64,000 nucleotides of DNA from Planctomycetota bacterium. GTDB taxonomy: Bacteria; Planctomycetota; UBA11346. Position 1 is the first letter of the stretch; every line of letters begins with the position of its first letter. A model generated the notes under the pieces. The model had not been told where the DNA came from, did not search any database, and was given only the letters and a program-made list of their open reading frames with translations. The position numbers and the translations under genes are program-made. Location: NCBI GenBank assembly GCA_013816485.1, contig JACDEI010000005.1:62001-126000 (forward strand). The letters are read 5' to 3'. Below, one piece after another: positions 7,336 through 17,275 of this stretch.

Positions 7336-9018
7336 ATGAGTTCAACAAAGGCGCCGGCAGTTGTCGATCCGAAGGAATGGGTCAGTCGGACCTCCCAGAC
7401 CATATCTCCACGCAGCAGCGCCCTGCGTGCCGTCGATGCCGCCTATGAGGACTGGTACAAGAACAGCCTCATGCTGGCGAAGCAGAGGGTGCTCCTCGCA
7501 GCGCTCGATGGGTATCTGAAAGAGAATGGCCTCTACTGGAACAAGGTCACCCGCAACAACGACAGCAACGGGCAGATGGCCTACATCCACGGGCTGATGA
7601 AAGAGGCGGTCAATGGCACCAAGCCGCATGCCTTGCAGAACCAAGCCATCCCACATACCCGGTACGGCGTGCTCTACCTGCTCGGCAACACCACCATTGA
7701 TGTCAATTGGCTCAATGCGGGGTTGGAAGGGCTCGAAAAAGCCATCGACATCGCCACCGCAGGCATGGGCAAGTCGCTGCAATCGACTCCCGTGGGAAAC
7801 ATCGGCGGCCAGAGCGTCTCAGTCCAAACCACGGCCACCGTTGGCAACGGTCTACTGGCGGTCGGGCGCAAGGCCGGCGTCGACACCCCCGTCGCCCAAC
7901 GCGCCGATCATCGCAACTTCATCGTCAATGAGTCGAAGCCTACCGCGATGAATCAATTCGGGTTCCCCATGACCCGCAAAGCCCTCGAACTGGCCTCGGA
8001 CAACCTCCTTACCGCAGCAGCGGCAGCGCCGCTGACACTTGCCGCGGGTGCGGTCGCGGTGATCGCTGACCTCTTCAACAACGTCAGGCTCGCGGTGCAG
8101 AAGGCCGTCACCACCGTCATGGACAAGCTCAAGGCGAAGATGCTGGCGGATGGCACGTGGTGCTTCCGCACCGCCGGAGCCGTGATCAGGAAAGTGATCG
8201 TGGTGGTGGTCAATCACATCATGGGCGAAGTCGTGCCGTTCCTGAAGGAAGGCCTCGCCTTGGGACACCACCTCGCTGAGACCATCCAGCACGTCTACAC
8301 CAGCATCGAATTGGCCTGGATGAAACGCAGTATCAGCATCAACCCAGGGCATCCCGAAATGATCGCACATACCATCCAGATGCAGATGCTGAAGGAAGCC
8401 GGCAAGAGTTTCCTGAATGCCGCTGGCGAGGCGGTGAAGATGGGCCTCAAAGGGGTCGCCGCGGGTGCGGGGCATCTCGCCGCAGCGATCCTGTCGGCCA
8501 TCGCCTGGATGGTCAAATTCATCATGCGCATCTGCGAGGTGGACAACATCCATGACTTCCTCTCGGAAGCTCGTGGGGTCTACGCCGAAGAGCGCAAGTT
8601 GGCGAAGAAGGTCGTGCATGAAGGCACCCGCAGGATCGAAGTCGAACCCAACATGGATCCCAAACGCGGTGGCTACATTCATGACCTGAAGAAGTTCAAG
8701 GCCTTCTTCCAGCGTGGCTGCGATGCCAGCGCGGTAATTCCCATGCTCACGCTCAACAGCGGGATCTGTGGCAGCCTGATGACGTTCATTCAGATGTACA
8801 AAGGCGACGCGAGTGATGCCCAGGTGATCGAGCAGAAGACCTTCAATGCCGGCAACGACTATTTCCTCAAGCTGAAGGCGCTCGGCAGCCGCTACATGCG
8901 CAGCAAAGGCTTCAAGTTCTCAAGCCACGACCCAGCCATAGGCGGCTACCTGGTGCACGCGCTCAGGGATCACCAGATCCAAGAGAGCAAGTTGAGCAAG
9001 GCGCTCGCCTTTATCTGA
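7336..9018 (+). CDS. Unknown 560-residue protein with three hydrophobic segments, candidate T6SS effector
   Basis: I do not recognise this family. The protein has 560 residues and no N-terminal signal peptide. Hydrophobic segments lie at about residues 223-247, 280-303 and 371-400, within a mostly helical protein. The flanks are hydrophilic and charged, and the C-terminal third is Lys-rich. AAAGGA upstream of ATG 7336 gives a good ribosome site. It is convergent with tssH. An internal hydrophobic core in a signal-less protein next to T6SS genes is what pore-forming or membrane-targeting effectors look like, but no catalytic motif, PAAR domain or adjacent immunity gene is visible, so this role is inference. 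Confidence 0.55.
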   Translation: MSSTKAPAVVDPKEWVSRTSQTISPRSSALRAVDAAYEDWYKNSLMLAKQRVLLAALDGYLKENGLYWNKVTRNNDSNGQMAYIHGLMKEAVNGTKPHALQNQAIPHTRYGVLYLLGNTTIDVNWLNAGLEGLEKAIDIATAGMGKSLQSTPVGNIGGQSVSVQTTATVGNGLLAVGRKAGVDTPVAQRADHRNFIVNESKPTAMNQFGFPMTRKALELASDNLLTAAAAAPLTLAAGAVAVIADLFNNVRLAVQKAVTTVMDKLKAKMLADGTWCFRTAGAVIRKVIVVVVNHIMGEVVPFLKEGLALGHHLAETIQHVYTSIELAWMKRSISINPGHPEMIAHTIQMQMLKEAGKSFLNAAGEAVKMGLKGVAAGAGHLAAAILSAIAWMVKFIMRICEVDNIHDFLSEARGVYAEERKLAKKVVHEGTRRIEVEPNMDPKRGGYIHDLKKFKAFFQRGCDASAVIPMLTLNSGICGSLMTFIQMYKGDASDAQVIEQKTFNAGNDYFLKLKALGSRYMRSKGFKFSSHDPAIGGYLVHALRDHQIQESKLSKALAFI

Positions 9019-9094
9019 GGCGGAACCCTGTCGCTGAGCGACGTGGCACGCGACTGGCACCACACGATGGCAGTGCCGATCGCAGCATCACTCA

Positions 9095-11737
9095 TCATCC
9101 TCCGGCGATCGCCTCGGTGAAATTGAAGGAGAACGATCCGTCCTCGGCCAATCCGACCTCGATGCGTCCTGGCAGGCCACCTTCATCGCCCATGCGGCGG
9201 AGGATCTCTTCCGACATCTTCGGTAGCATGGTGCCGCTGATGATGTGATCGATGTTGCGCGCGCCGGCTTCGACCTCGGTGCAGCGGTTGACGATCGCTT
9301 CGATAGCTTTGGCCTGGATGCCGAGCTGCATCTTGTGGCTGACTTCGAGGCGCTCGGCCAAGCGGTTGAGCTTGAGCAGGGTGATGTCGCGCAGGGCCTC
9401 GGCGCTGATGTTGTAAAACGGCACGATGGTCATGCGCGCCAGCAGCGCTGGTTTGAAGTGACGGCTCAGCGCTGGACGGATGAGGGTCACCAGTTCGTCG
9501 ATGTTCGGGGTCTTGGTATTCGTGCAGTACTCGGTGATGAGGTCGGTCGCGAGGTTCGAGGTCAGGAACATGCAGGTGTTCTTGAAGTCGATGGTGCGGC
9601 CTTCGCCATCGCTGAGCGTGCCCTTGTCGAACACCTGGTAGAACAGGTTCATCACATCGAGGTCAGCCTTCTCGACCTCGTCGAGCAGTACGACGCTGTA
9701 CGGACGCTGACGAACCGCTTCGGTCAGCACGCCACCCTCACCATAGCCGACGTACCCTGGGGGCGAACCGACCAAGCGCGAGACCGTGTGTTTCTCCTGG
9801 AACTCGCTCATGTTGATCGCGGTCATGAAACGCTCGCCGCCGAAGAGCTGGTCGGCGATGGCGGTGGCGGTCTCGGTCTTGCCGACGCCCGACGGGCCGA
9901 CGAAGAGGAAGATGCCCATCGGCTGCCCTGGGCTCTTGAGTCCAGCCTTGGATGAACGGATGCCCTTGGCCACCACGTCCATCACGTGGTCCTGGCCTTT
10001 GATGCGGCGCTTGAGCAGGGATTCGAGGTTGAGCAGCGTCTTGGCCTCATCCTTGACCATGTTGCCCACCGGCACGCCGGTCCAGTCGGCGACCACGCGC
10101 GCGATGACGTCACGGTTGACCTCGACGTGGATCAGCGGATCGCCGGCCTGCACTTTGGTCAGCGCATCGCCAGCGGACTTCAAGTCGGCTTTGAGTTTGG
10201 CCTGTTCCTCAGCGGGGGCCTTCTCGGCAGCATTCAACTTGGTGCGCGCAGCAACCACCGCGTCAGCCAGGGTCTTCTCCTCCTTCCAACGGGTCTCCAG
10301 CGTGGTCTTCAGCGCCTTCTTCTTCGCCATCTCGGCTTCCAACTCGCCGCGGCTCTCGCTGACATCGGCTCCGGCGGCGTCTTCACGCTTGAGTGCTTCC
10401 AGCGTGCGTTCGATCTCGGTGATGCGCCGTTCGGCATCCTGCAACGCCGCGGGTTTGGCGCTGAGCGCCACCTTCACCCGTGCGGCGGCCGTATCGATGA
10501 GATCGATGCCCTTGTCCGGATTCTGACGACCAGCGATGTAACGGCTGCCCATCTCGGCGGCAGCGATCAGCGCCTCGTCACGGATGACGACGTTGTGCGC
10601 CTTCTCGTAGTTCGGGCGCAGTCCACGCAGCATGGTGGTGGTGACCTCGACGCTCGGCTCGTCGAGTTTGACCACCTGGAATCGGCGGGCGAGCGCAGCA
10701 TCGCGCTCGAAGTACTTCTTGTATTCCGCCCAGGTCGTCGCGGCGATGGTCTTCAGTTCACCACGTGCCAGTTCGGGTTTCATCATGTTGGCCGCGTCGC
10801 CGGTACCGGCGGCACCACCAGCGCCGATGAGGGTGTGCGCTTCGTCGATGAAAAGGATGATGGGCTTGGGCGAACCTTTGATCTCGTCGAGCACGGCCTT
10901 CAGGCGGTTCTCGAACTCGCCCTTCACGCTCGCGCCGGCTTGCAGCAGGCCAAGGTCGAGGCCGATGATCTCCACGCCTTTGAGGCTGTCGGGTACATCA
11001 CCTTCGACGATGCGCAGCGCGAGGCCTTCGACCACCGCGGTCTTACCGACGCCGGGCTCACCGACGCAGATCGGGTTGTTCTTCCGTCGGCGCGCAAGGA
11101 TGTCGACGATCTGACGGATCTCATTGTCGCGGCCGAACACCGGATCGATCTTCCCGTCGCGCACACGCTTGGTGAAGTTGACGCAGAACTTCTCGAGCGC
11201 GCCACCTCCCGCCGGTCCCGCCGCGCCTTTCCCGGTCTTGGGCGCGGACGCGCTGGCGAACGAGGTCTGCTCCTTCGATTCGACCACCAGGGTATCGAGG
11301 CGTTTCCGCAGTTCGGCTTCATCAATCACTGCCGTCAACTGGTGCCAGTCACCACCGGCGAGACGCTCGGTCTTCTCCAGGAAGGCGATCAACAGCACAC
11401 CGCTGCGGATATCGGCATGGCCGAAGGTAAGCGAGGCCACCAGCCACGCCGCTTCGAACCATTCGACCAGCCGTGGGCTGAACACCGGGCGACCGGTGTT
11501 GCCGTTCTTGAGGCCTTCGAGTTCGGTGGCGAGCGCTTTGACCAAGCGCGGGACCTCGACGCCGTAGTGTTTGCACAGGATCGGCAGGTCACCAGCCGCA
11601 TCATCGAGCATGACCGCGAACAGGTGCTCGACGGTGATCTCATAGTGCTGGCGTGCCATCGCCTGACCGGCAGCGGTATTGAGGGCGGCCTTGCACGAGG
11701 CATTGAGGCGTTCGATGAGCGGTTTGATGTCAGACAT
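9095..11737 (-). CDS. tssH: T6SS sheath unfoldase TssH (ClpV)
   Basis: The protein has 880 residues and is a two-ring AAA+ ATPase. A Clp-N repeat domain covers about residues 1-150. The first Walker A, GEPGVGKT, is at 226-233 with Walker B LFIDEAH near 295. A coiled-coil middle domain follows, then a second Walker A, GPSGVGKT, near residue 620. ClpV disassembles contracted TssB/TssC sheath in the cytoplasm so that it can be reused. AGGATC precedes the start. It is the last gene of the operon that begins at tssJ (24444). This is the only ClpV in the window. Confidence 0.96.
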   Translation of the reverse strand: MSDIKPLIERLNASCKAALNTAAGQAMARQHYEITVEHLFAVMLDDAAGDLPILCKHYGVEVPRLVKALATELEGLKNGNTGRPVFSPRLVEWFEAAWLVASLTFGHADIRSGVLLIAFLEKTERLAGGDWHQLTAVIDEAELRKRLDTLVVESKEQTSFASASAPKTGKGAAGPAGGGALEKFCVNFTKRVRDGKIDPVFGRDNEIRQIVDILARRRKNNPICVGEPGVGKTAVVEGLALRIVEGDVPDSLKGVEIIGLDLGLLQAGASVKGEFENRLKAVLDEIKGSPKPIILFIDEAHTLIGAGGAAGTGDAANMMKPELARGELKTIAATTWAEYKKYFERDAALARRFQVVKLDEPSVEVTTTMLRGLRPNYEKAHNVVIRDEALIAAAEMGSRYIAGRQNPDKGIDLIDTAAARVKVALSAKPAALQDAERRITEIERTLEALKREDAAGADVSESRGELEAEMAKKKALKTTLETRWKEEKTLADAVVAARTKLNAAEKAPAEEQAKLKADLKSAGDALTKVQAGDPLIHVEVNRDVIARVVADWTGVPVGNMVKDEAKTLLNLESLLKRRIKGQDHVMDVVAKGIRSSKAGLKSPGQPMGIFLFVGPSGVGKTETATAIADQLFGGERFMTAINMSEFQEKHTVSRLVGSPPGYVGYGEGGVLTEAVRQRPYSVVLLDEVEKADLDVMNLFYQVFDKGTLSDGEGRTIDFKNTCMFLTSNLATDLITEYCTNTKTPNIDELVTLIRPALSRHFKPALLARMTIVPFYNISAEALRDITLLKLNRLAERLEVSHKMQLGIQAKAIEAIVNRCTEVEAGARNIDHIISGTMLPKMSEEILRRMGDEGGLPGRIEVGLAEDGSFSFNFTEAIAGG

Positions 11738-11746
11738 GGGATGATC

Positions 11747-12817
11747 CTACTGGGCTGCGATCGTGGAGGAGACGAGGTGGATGGACTCGGCATCGTCGCC
11801 GCCTTCACCGAGGCGGGCGTTGAGGCCGAGCAGATGAGTGGCTTCGCCAAGACGTACAGCGGGAAATCCTCCGCCGTCATCATCGTCGTTGTCCGTGCTG
11901 GTGGTCCGCACTGCGATGGCGATCTCACAATCGAGACCGTCCTGGTTGAACACCGCGATCAATGCTTCCAGTTCCTGACGGCGCACAGCGCCTGGGAGGA
12001 AATCCTGGAAGGTGCGGTAACCGATCGGTCCTATGGACACGCGGAAGGTGGTCGAGCGGTTGCAGACATCCTCACCCAGCCAGAAATCCTGACCGAGGGA
12101 GGCCCCCTGCATGCCGAGGCGTGAGCGCTGATCTGGGGGGATCGCGGTCCACACCGCGATACACGATTCGACCTCGATAGGGATGCCGGGGAAAAATCTC
12201 CGCAGGCAGGTCTGGAGTCCGATGGCGGAACGCGGGTGCTGGGTCAGCAATTCGGCGAAGCGGATCAGTTGCAGATTGATCAGACGTTCATCGCAGACAC
12301 GCGGCAGGCGATCGAGCCCGAGCAGCAGCAGCAGGCGCTTGGTGTACACCCCGTCGGGGCCCGCCATGTCGATGTCGGCACAGCGGTACTTCTGCCACGA
12401 CCGGTAGAACAGCGACAACAGGCGGTGATTGAACAGGTCGAGGAAACGCCGCTGGAGCGGATTGGTCTCCTCCTGCGCCAGCAGGTCCTCGGTCAGGTAG
12501 GACGGCATCGGTGACGATGCGCCGTAGATGCCGAGAAAATGCGAGACCAGTTCGTAACGCGGTGGTTGCCCTGGGCGTTCCGGCAGACGATCGATGGCCG
12601 CGATGTCACCCGTAGGGAAGGCGAAGCCCAGTTCCGGCCGCAGGCGCAGACGTTCCTGGGTGACCGGCCCCAGATGCCCGATACGCGCATGCCCCACAAG
12701 TGCGGCTTCGAGCTGACGGACAGCCTGGAAAAAACCGAACTGCCGACCGCGTGCCAGCAGCGGATCGATGCGGCCCCTGTCGTCCTGGGCGTCCTGGGCG
12801 TCCTGGGCGTTGGTCAC
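11747..12817 (-). CDS. tssG: T6SS baseplate protein TssG, set 1
   Basis: The protein has 356 residues and is TssG (ImpH/VasB-like), the baseplate wedge subunit that binds TssF and TssE. The FFQAVRQLE region, the LGIYGASSPMPSYLTEDLL stretch and a HRLLSLFYRSWQKYR block match the family. The GTG start overlaps the tssF stop (GTGA). The N-terminus carries a repeated Gln-Asp-Ala tripeptide encoded by three 9-bp DNA units at 12781-12807, outside the conserved domain. A second TssG lies at 32988. Confidence 0.95.
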   Translation of the reverse strand: MTNAQDAQDAQDDRGRIDPLLARGRQFGFFQAVRQLEAALVGHARIGHLGPVTQERLRLRPELGFAFPTGDIAAIDRLPERPGQPPRYELVSHFLGIYGASSPMPSYLTEDLLAQEETNPLQRRFLDLFNHRLLSLFYRSWQKYRCADIDMAGPDGVYTKRLLLLLGLDRLPRVCDERLINLQLIRFAELLTQHPRSAIGLQTCLRRFFPGIPIEVESCIAVWTAIPPDQRSRLGMQGASLGQDFWLGEDVCNRSTTFRVSIGPIGYRTFQDFLPGAVRRQELEALIAVFNQDGLDCEIAIAVRTTSTDNDDDDGGGFPAVRLGEATHLLGLNARLGEGGDDAESIHLVSSTIAAQ

Positions 12818-14553
12818 AGCAACTGCCGTTGCCCGATACGAGCGGGAAAGGTGAAGACCTCGCCATAACGCGTGCCGCGCACGATCAGGCGTTTGAAGGC
12901 ATTGAGGCTGACGAACTGGCCGAACAACTCATCGATCACGGCAGCGAACAACCACAGATCACCGGTCGAGGTGAAGTGATCCTCATCCAAACCGAGTTCG
13001 ACCGCGATTCCGGTGATCATCGCACCATCGAACAGACGTTTTTCGCGCCTGGTCGTGATCGAACGGATGCCCTCGAGCAGGCGCGCGAAGGCCTGGTTCT
13101 CCTTGCGATTGTGCCGGGCCGCGAAGTGGTAGGTCGCCAGGAGGCTGCGCAACGCCTCGACATCGGCGAGACTCGTCAGATTGACGTTGAGATGACCGAG
13201 CAGACGCCAGTGCAGATCGCCGGTCTGCGGTGCCGGGATCGGCGCACTTGGTTTGGTCAGGTTGCGCACCTTGAGTCCGGCCGGGACACCGGGCCCCGCC
13301 GTGGTGACGTCGCCTACTCCAAGAGCGTCCACCAGACCGGCATTCGTGCAGCGCAGGCTGAGCGACAAGGTCAATGCTCCTGAGCTGCTGCTGCCGGATT
13401 GGACCAGCGAAATGAAGTGGTCAGTCAGTCGGCCAGCCAACGCCGGACGTGGCCGCACCGCATAGAAATCCTGGGTCAGCCCCATGCGTGCGGCGTAATG
13501 GAACAGCGGCTGGAACACCCGTTCCTGTTCGCCCACCGCGCCGACGCCACTGACGCCGGTGACATCGTAGATGTCGAAGTGCGTGCGTTCACGCCCGGCT
13601 GGGCGGATGCGGTACTCGACCGCTTCATGATCAACGCGGATGGGATCGGCTTCGTGGGCAAAGCGATTGAGCGCCGGCACACAATTGAGCAGGAGGTGTT
13701 CCGCGGTTGGTGTCGGCATGCCCTCAGGCAGACGGTCGAGCACCGCCACCAGACTGATATGGGTCGCGCCGGCCAGCAGCGGTACCTGATCCAGGCCATG
13801 GATGTCGACCGCCAGGAATTTTTCCGGGAAGGAGAAGAACTCGTGCAGCACATTGAAGCCGCGATATCCACTCGCCTCGTCGGCCAGCACCGCCTCGTCG
13901 GCGCCGAACCCGGCCAAGCGCACGCTGCCTGCGGGCAGGACGTGACTGCGCACCTGACCACCCTGCTCGACCTCGACACGGAGTTCACGCAGGTAGGCAC
14001 CGAAACAGGCCAGCACCTGACGCGCGACCATGTCATCGTTGCCCAGGTGGAAGCGCAGACGTTGCAGGCCGAGCCGGGCCATGCTCGATCCCTGGAGCAA
14101 CGCCAAGCGGATGATCATCCGCGGCGGGGCTTCGTTGCGCAACGCCACCGACTCGACCTTGAGCGGCACCACCTCGCACGGCGCGGTGGTGGTGAAGCGG
14201 CAACGGGTGCCGTCGATCGGCACCGAATCGACCATCGCGCCGCGCGGCACGCGGGTGATTTCACCCATGGCCTTGGCCAACGGCTGGAACTGCAGGATGG
14301 TCAGCGATGGCACCGGCCTGAGCAGGTGCGGCAGCATCGCTTCCAGCAGCGCCACGGTGAACTCGGGCAGTTCATCGTCGAGTTTCTCGCGGATGCGCGC
14401 GGTGAGGAAGGCGAAACCTTCCAGCAGCCGTTCGACCGATGGATCAACACCGGCTTCGAGCAGCAACGGCGCGATCTCGGGATGCTGCTCGGCGAACTCG
14501 CGGCCCATCTCCCGCAGGTAACGCAGCTCATCCTGGTAATAGCGGGCGTTCAT
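12814..14553 (-). CDS. tssF: T6SS baseplate protein TssF, set 1
   Basis: The protein has 579 residues and matches TssF (ImpG/VasA) over its whole length. It opens with YYQDELRYLREMGREFA, the same opening as the second TssF at 31172, which is why ATG 14553 is preferred over a GTG at 14562. TssF forms the baseplate wedge with TssE and TssG and contacts TssK. Translation is coupled to tssG through a 4-bp overlap. Heptamer element B occupies the gap between tssE and this gene. Confidence 0.95.
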   Translation of the reverse strand: MNARYYQDELRYLREMGREFAEQHPEIAPLLLEAGVDPSVERLLEGFAFLTARIREKLDDELPEFTVALLEAMLPHLLRPVPSLTILQFQPLAKAMGEITRVPRGAMVDSVPIDGTRCRFTTTAPCEVVPLKVESVALRNEAPPRMIIRLALLQGSSMARLGLQRLRFHLGNDDMVARQVLACFGAYLRELRVEVEQGGQVRSHVLPAGSVRLAGFGADEAVLADEASGYRGFNVLHEFFSFPEKFLAVDIHGLDQVPLLAGATHISLVAVLDRLPEGMPTPTAEHLLLNCVPALNRFAHEADPIRVDHEAVEYRIRPAGRERTHFDIYDVTGVSGVGAVGEQERVFQPLFHYAARMGLTQDFYAVRPRPALAGRLTDHFISLVQSGSSSSGALTLSLSLRCTNAGLVDALGVGDVTTAGPGVPAGLKVRNLTKPSAPIPAPQTGDLHWRLLGHLNVNLTSLADVEALRSLLATYHFAARHNRKENQAFARLLEGIRSITTRREKRLFDGAMITGIAVELGLDEDHFTSTGDLWLFAAVIDELFGQFVSLNAFKRLIVRGTRYGEVFTFPARIGQRQLL

Positions 14554-14653
14554 CGTGGGCACCAGATGGCGACGTTGTATTTCTGCGATGCCCCCGGCGC
14601 GACCTGCCGGACATGCGGATCCATCGTCGGCGAATCATTGTGGAGGGGTGTCC

Positions 14654-14685
14654 GCACTCGCATCGCGCACCGCGCACCTCGAACC
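14654..14685. repeat. Heptamer array element B
   Basis: GCA words occur at 14654, 14660, 14667 and 14674, with GAA at 14681, so the spacing is 6, 7, 7, 7. The units resemble the CGCACCT heptamers of elements A and E. Only one arm is clear. It lies in the tssE-tssF gap of the minus-strand operon. Confidence 0.55.
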
Positions 14686-14707
14686 ACGTTTGCCCACTTC
14701 ATCTGAA

Positions 14708-15121
14708 TCAGACTCCGCTGCGGCAGGTGACCACGCCCGACTGCCCCATGGCGGTTTCAAAACGCACTGGATCGTCGAAACCGCGCTGACGCGCGGTGAT
14801 ACGAAAGCGCAACTGGAGCAGTTCGGTATCGATGGGCAGCGCCACCACGCGCACGTGGGTCAAACGCGGCTCGTATTTCTCGATGCAGGTTTCGATCGCA
14901 CGTTGCAGGTCGGCCGATGATTCGGGCCAATGCGGGATGAGTTCGTTGGGCGGCGGCAGGCCAAGATCCATCTGCGCCTGCGCAGAACCGACCCGGGTGT
15001 TGAAGATACGTTCCAGATTACGACCGATCGACACCAGTTGGGCCGCACTATCAGCGCGCACCGTCTTCTGTGCGATGCGTGACGGCTCTGCGAGCCGTTC
15101 CAAGAGGGTGAACATCTGCAT
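14708..15121 (-). CDS. tssE: T6SS baseplate protein TssE (gp25-like), set 1
   Basis: The protein has 137 residues and is homologous to phage T4 gp25. It shows the GLPPPNEL motif after the first helix and the family ending with the YEPRL segment (about residues 88-92), which is shared with the second TssE at 30660. TssE joins the baseplate to the first sheath ring. It follows hcp by 88 bp, and that gap contains a strong hairpin, so its expression may be stepped down relative to hcp. Confidence 0.95.
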   Translation of the reverse strand: MQMFTLLERLAEPSRIAQKTVRADSAAQLVSIGRNLERIFNTRVGSAQAQMDLGLPPPNELIPHWPESSADLQRAIETCIEKYEPRLTHVRVVALPIDTELLQLRFRITARQRGFDDPVRFETAMGQSGVVTCRSGV

Positions 15122-15170
15122 GGGTCACGCCATTTGTCGGCCAGCGGCGAGTGAGGTCGAACCGTGACCA

Positions 15171-15197
15171 CGCCGTCCCCCACCAGGAGGGACGGCG
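15171..15197 (-). terminator. Hairpin downstream of hcp
   Basis: Arms 15171-15179 and 15189-15197 are perfect 9-bp reverse complements around a 9-nt loop. The hairpin lies just after the hcp stop in the direction of transcription. There is no T-run, so it is more likely a partial terminator or 3'-end stabiliser that keeps hcp transcript above the downstream baseplate genes. Confidence 0.55.
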
Positions 15198-15209
15198 GGC
15201 ACGTGGCGA

Positions 15210-15674
15210 TCAGGCGCCGAAGGGCTTGGAGAAATCGTGATCGGTGGGCTTGCTGCCCGGGAAGGTCCAGTGGATGGCCTGGTAAGCGAAGGAGATCGAC
15301 TCGTTCGGCAAGGTGCCGGTGTCGCTGCCGCCCATGGAGTAGCTGGAGACACGGCAGTTGGTGAGCTTGATGATGATGGCCGCCGAGGTGACTTTGCCGG
15401 TGGAACCCGAGCCGCCATCCTTCCAGATCTCCAGGATGATTTCCTTGATCTGCTCACGACGGTTGAGCTTCTGGATGATGAGGTGCGTCGAGTTGTCGAC
15501 GAGCTTGGAGACGCTCAGCGGCGAGTGGTCGACCTGGCCAGAGAAGTCCTTGCCCGAGCCCACGCCGTAACTGATGCCGTGGCTGTAGCTGTCGATTTCA
15601 ATCCACTTCTTGTGGCCGTCCTTGTCGCAACTTCCGTCAATGCCATCGAGTTTGAGGTAGAGATGTTCAGCCAT
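15210..15674 (-). CDS. hcp: T6SS tube protein Hcp (TssD)
   Basis: The protein has 154 residues and is the Hcp beta-barrel ring subunit that stacks into the inner tube. It contains the typical LYLKLDGIDG opening, the HSPLSVSKLVD segment and the ISFAYQAIHW strand near the C-terminus. AAGGA sits ahead of the ATG. It is the only Hcp in the window, between tssC and tssE, followed by a 9-bp-stem hairpin. Small effectors may ride in its lumen, but nothing here shows which. Confidence 0.96.
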   Translation of the reverse strand: MAEHLYLKLDGIDGSCDKDGHKKWIEIDSYSHGISYGVGSGKDFSGQVDHSPLSVSKLVDNSTHLIIQKLNRREQIKEIILEIWKDGGSGSTGKVTSAAIIIKLTNCRVSSYSMGGSDTGTLPNESISFAYQAIHWTFPGSKPTDHDFSKPFGA

Positions 15675-15719
15675 GATGCGTTCCTTGAGTTAGGAAATGG
15701 GTGGGGATAACAGAAAGAG

Positions 15720-17186
15720 TTATTTCTTGTCGAGCTTGCCGGCGAGCGACAGGGTGAACGACGCACCCATGTACTTGAAGTGCGGGCGCACCTTCAAGCC
15801 GACCTTGTAGAAGCCGGCTTCGCCCGGGACTTCTTCGACGGTGATCTGCGCCTGGCGCAACGGGCGGGTGTTGCGCACGTGGGCGGACGGCGCCTCGACG
15901 TCGGCAACGTACTGGTTGATCCATTGGTTGAGTTCGCGTTCCAGATCGCCGCGCTCCTTCCAGGAGCCGATCTGCTCGCGCTGCATCACCTTCAGGTAGT
16001 GCGCCAGACGGTTGACGATGAAGAGGTACGGCAACTGGGTGCCGAGGCGGTAGTTGAGCTCCGCGGCCTTGCCCTCGTCGCTCTGACCGAAGGTCTTGGG
16101 CTTCTGCGCCGACGCGGCGGCGAAGAAGCACGCGTTGTCGCTGCCCTTACGCATGGCCAGCGGCATGAAGCCTTCTTCGGAGAGTTCGAATTCGCGACGT
16201 TCGGTCAGCAGCACCTCGGTCGGGATCTTGGTCTCGATCTGGCCCATCGCTTCGTATTGGTGGAGCGGCAGATCGGGGACCGCGCCGCCGCTTTGAGGGC
16301 CGATGATGTTCGGGCACCAGCGGTAGTTGGCGAAGCTGTCGGTCAGACGCGAGGCGAAGGCGAAGGCGGTGTTGCCCCACAGGTATTTGCCGTGGTCGCC
16401 GACGACTTTTTCTTCGTAGTTGAAGGCCTTGACCGGCACCGTGCTGGCACCGTAGGGCAGACGCAGCAGGAAACGCGGACAGGTCAGGCCGACGCTGCGG
16501 CTGTCTTCGCTGGCGCGGAACGACTGCCACTTGGCATACTGCGGTCCTTCCATGATCGACTTGAGGTCTTTCAGGTTCGGCACCTTCTCGAAGGAATCGA
16601 CGCCGAAGAACTTGGGGCCGGCGGCGGCGATGAACGGCGCGTGCGCCATGGTCGACACGCTGGCGACCTTCTGCAGCAGCGCGATGTCCTGCGGGCCGGG
16701 GCCGAAGTCGTAGTTGGCGATGATCGAGCCGAAGGGCTCGCCGCCGAACTGGCCGTATTCAGCGGAATAGATCTGCTTGTAGAGGCCCGACTTGGTGATG
16801 TCGGCGGCGTCCTCGAAGTCGGTCAGCAGGTCGTCTTTCGCGCAGTTGAACAACTCGATCTTGATGTTCTCGCGGAAGTTCGTGCGGTCGACCAGCAGCT
16901 TCAGGCCGCGCCAAGCGGACTCGATCTTCTGGAAGGCGGGTGCGTGGAGAACCTCATCGAGCTGGGCGCTGAGCTTCTGGTCGATGCCAGCGATCATCGC
17001 GTCGAGCGCGTTGCGGTCGACCTTCTGCTTGGCGCCTTTGCCCGCGATCTCGCCGATCAGCGCTTCGAGACCTTTGCGGGCGACGGAGTAGCCCTCATCG
17101 GACGGCGCCATCGACGTTTCGTTCATGATCGCATCGAGGAGGCTGCCTTCACCGGCGGCGGCGGCCTGCTTTTGTTCTTCCGGCAT
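15720..17186 (-). CDS. tssC: T6SS sheath large subunit TssC (VipB)
   Basis: The protein has 488 residues, the usual TssC length. It shows the FLLRLPYG motif and the conserved FASRLTDSFANYRWCPNI region. Together with TssB it forms the contractile sheath around Hcp. ATG 17186 is chosen because AAGGA precedes it and the protein then starts with the normal short acidic N-terminus; an upstream GTG would add about 20 unlikely residues. It is the only TssC in the window. Confidence 0.96.
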   Translation of the reverse strand: MPEEQKQAAAAGEGSLLDAIMNETSMAPSDEGYSVARKGLEALIGEIAGKGAKQKVDRNALDAMIAGIDQKLSAQLDEVLHAPAFQKIESAWRGLKLLVDRTNFRENIKIELFNCAKDDLLTDFEDAADITKSGLYKQIYSAEYGQFGGEPFGSIIANYDFGPGPQDIALLQKVASVSTMAHAPFIAAAGPKFFGVDSFEKVPNLKDLKSIMEGPQYAKWQSFRASEDSRSVGLTCPRFLLRLPYGASTVPVKAFNYEEKVVGDHGKYLWGNTAFAFASRLTDSFANYRWCPNIIGPQSGGAVPDLPLHQYEAMGQIETKIPTEVLLTERREFELSEEGFMPLAMRKGSDNACFFAAASAQKPKTFGQSDEGKAAELNYRLGTQLPYLFIVNRLAHYLKVMQREQIGSWKERGDLERELNQWINQYVADVEAPSAHVRNTRPLRQAQITVEEVPGEAGFYKVGLKVRPHFKYMGASFTLSLAGKLDKK

Positions 17187-17234
17187 GGATGATTCCTTGG
17201 CTGTAGGTTCGTGGATGGAGGACGGCGATCGGCA

Positions 17235-17255
17235 GCGGACTCGCACAGAGTCCGC
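17235..17255 (-). other. Hairpin between tssB and tssC
   Basis: Arms 17235-17242 and 17248-17255 are perfect 8-bp reverse complements around a 5-nt loop in the tssB-tssC gap. There is no T-run. It could stabilise or separate the two sheath messages. Confidence 0.5.
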
Positions 17256-17275
17256 CGGCGCTCATCCTTGCTGGG

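Noticed and set aside
12781-12807. 9-bp tandem repeat as a regulatory element
   Set aside because: It lies inside the tssG reading frame and simply encodes a short Gln-Asp-Ala repeat in a variable N-terminus.
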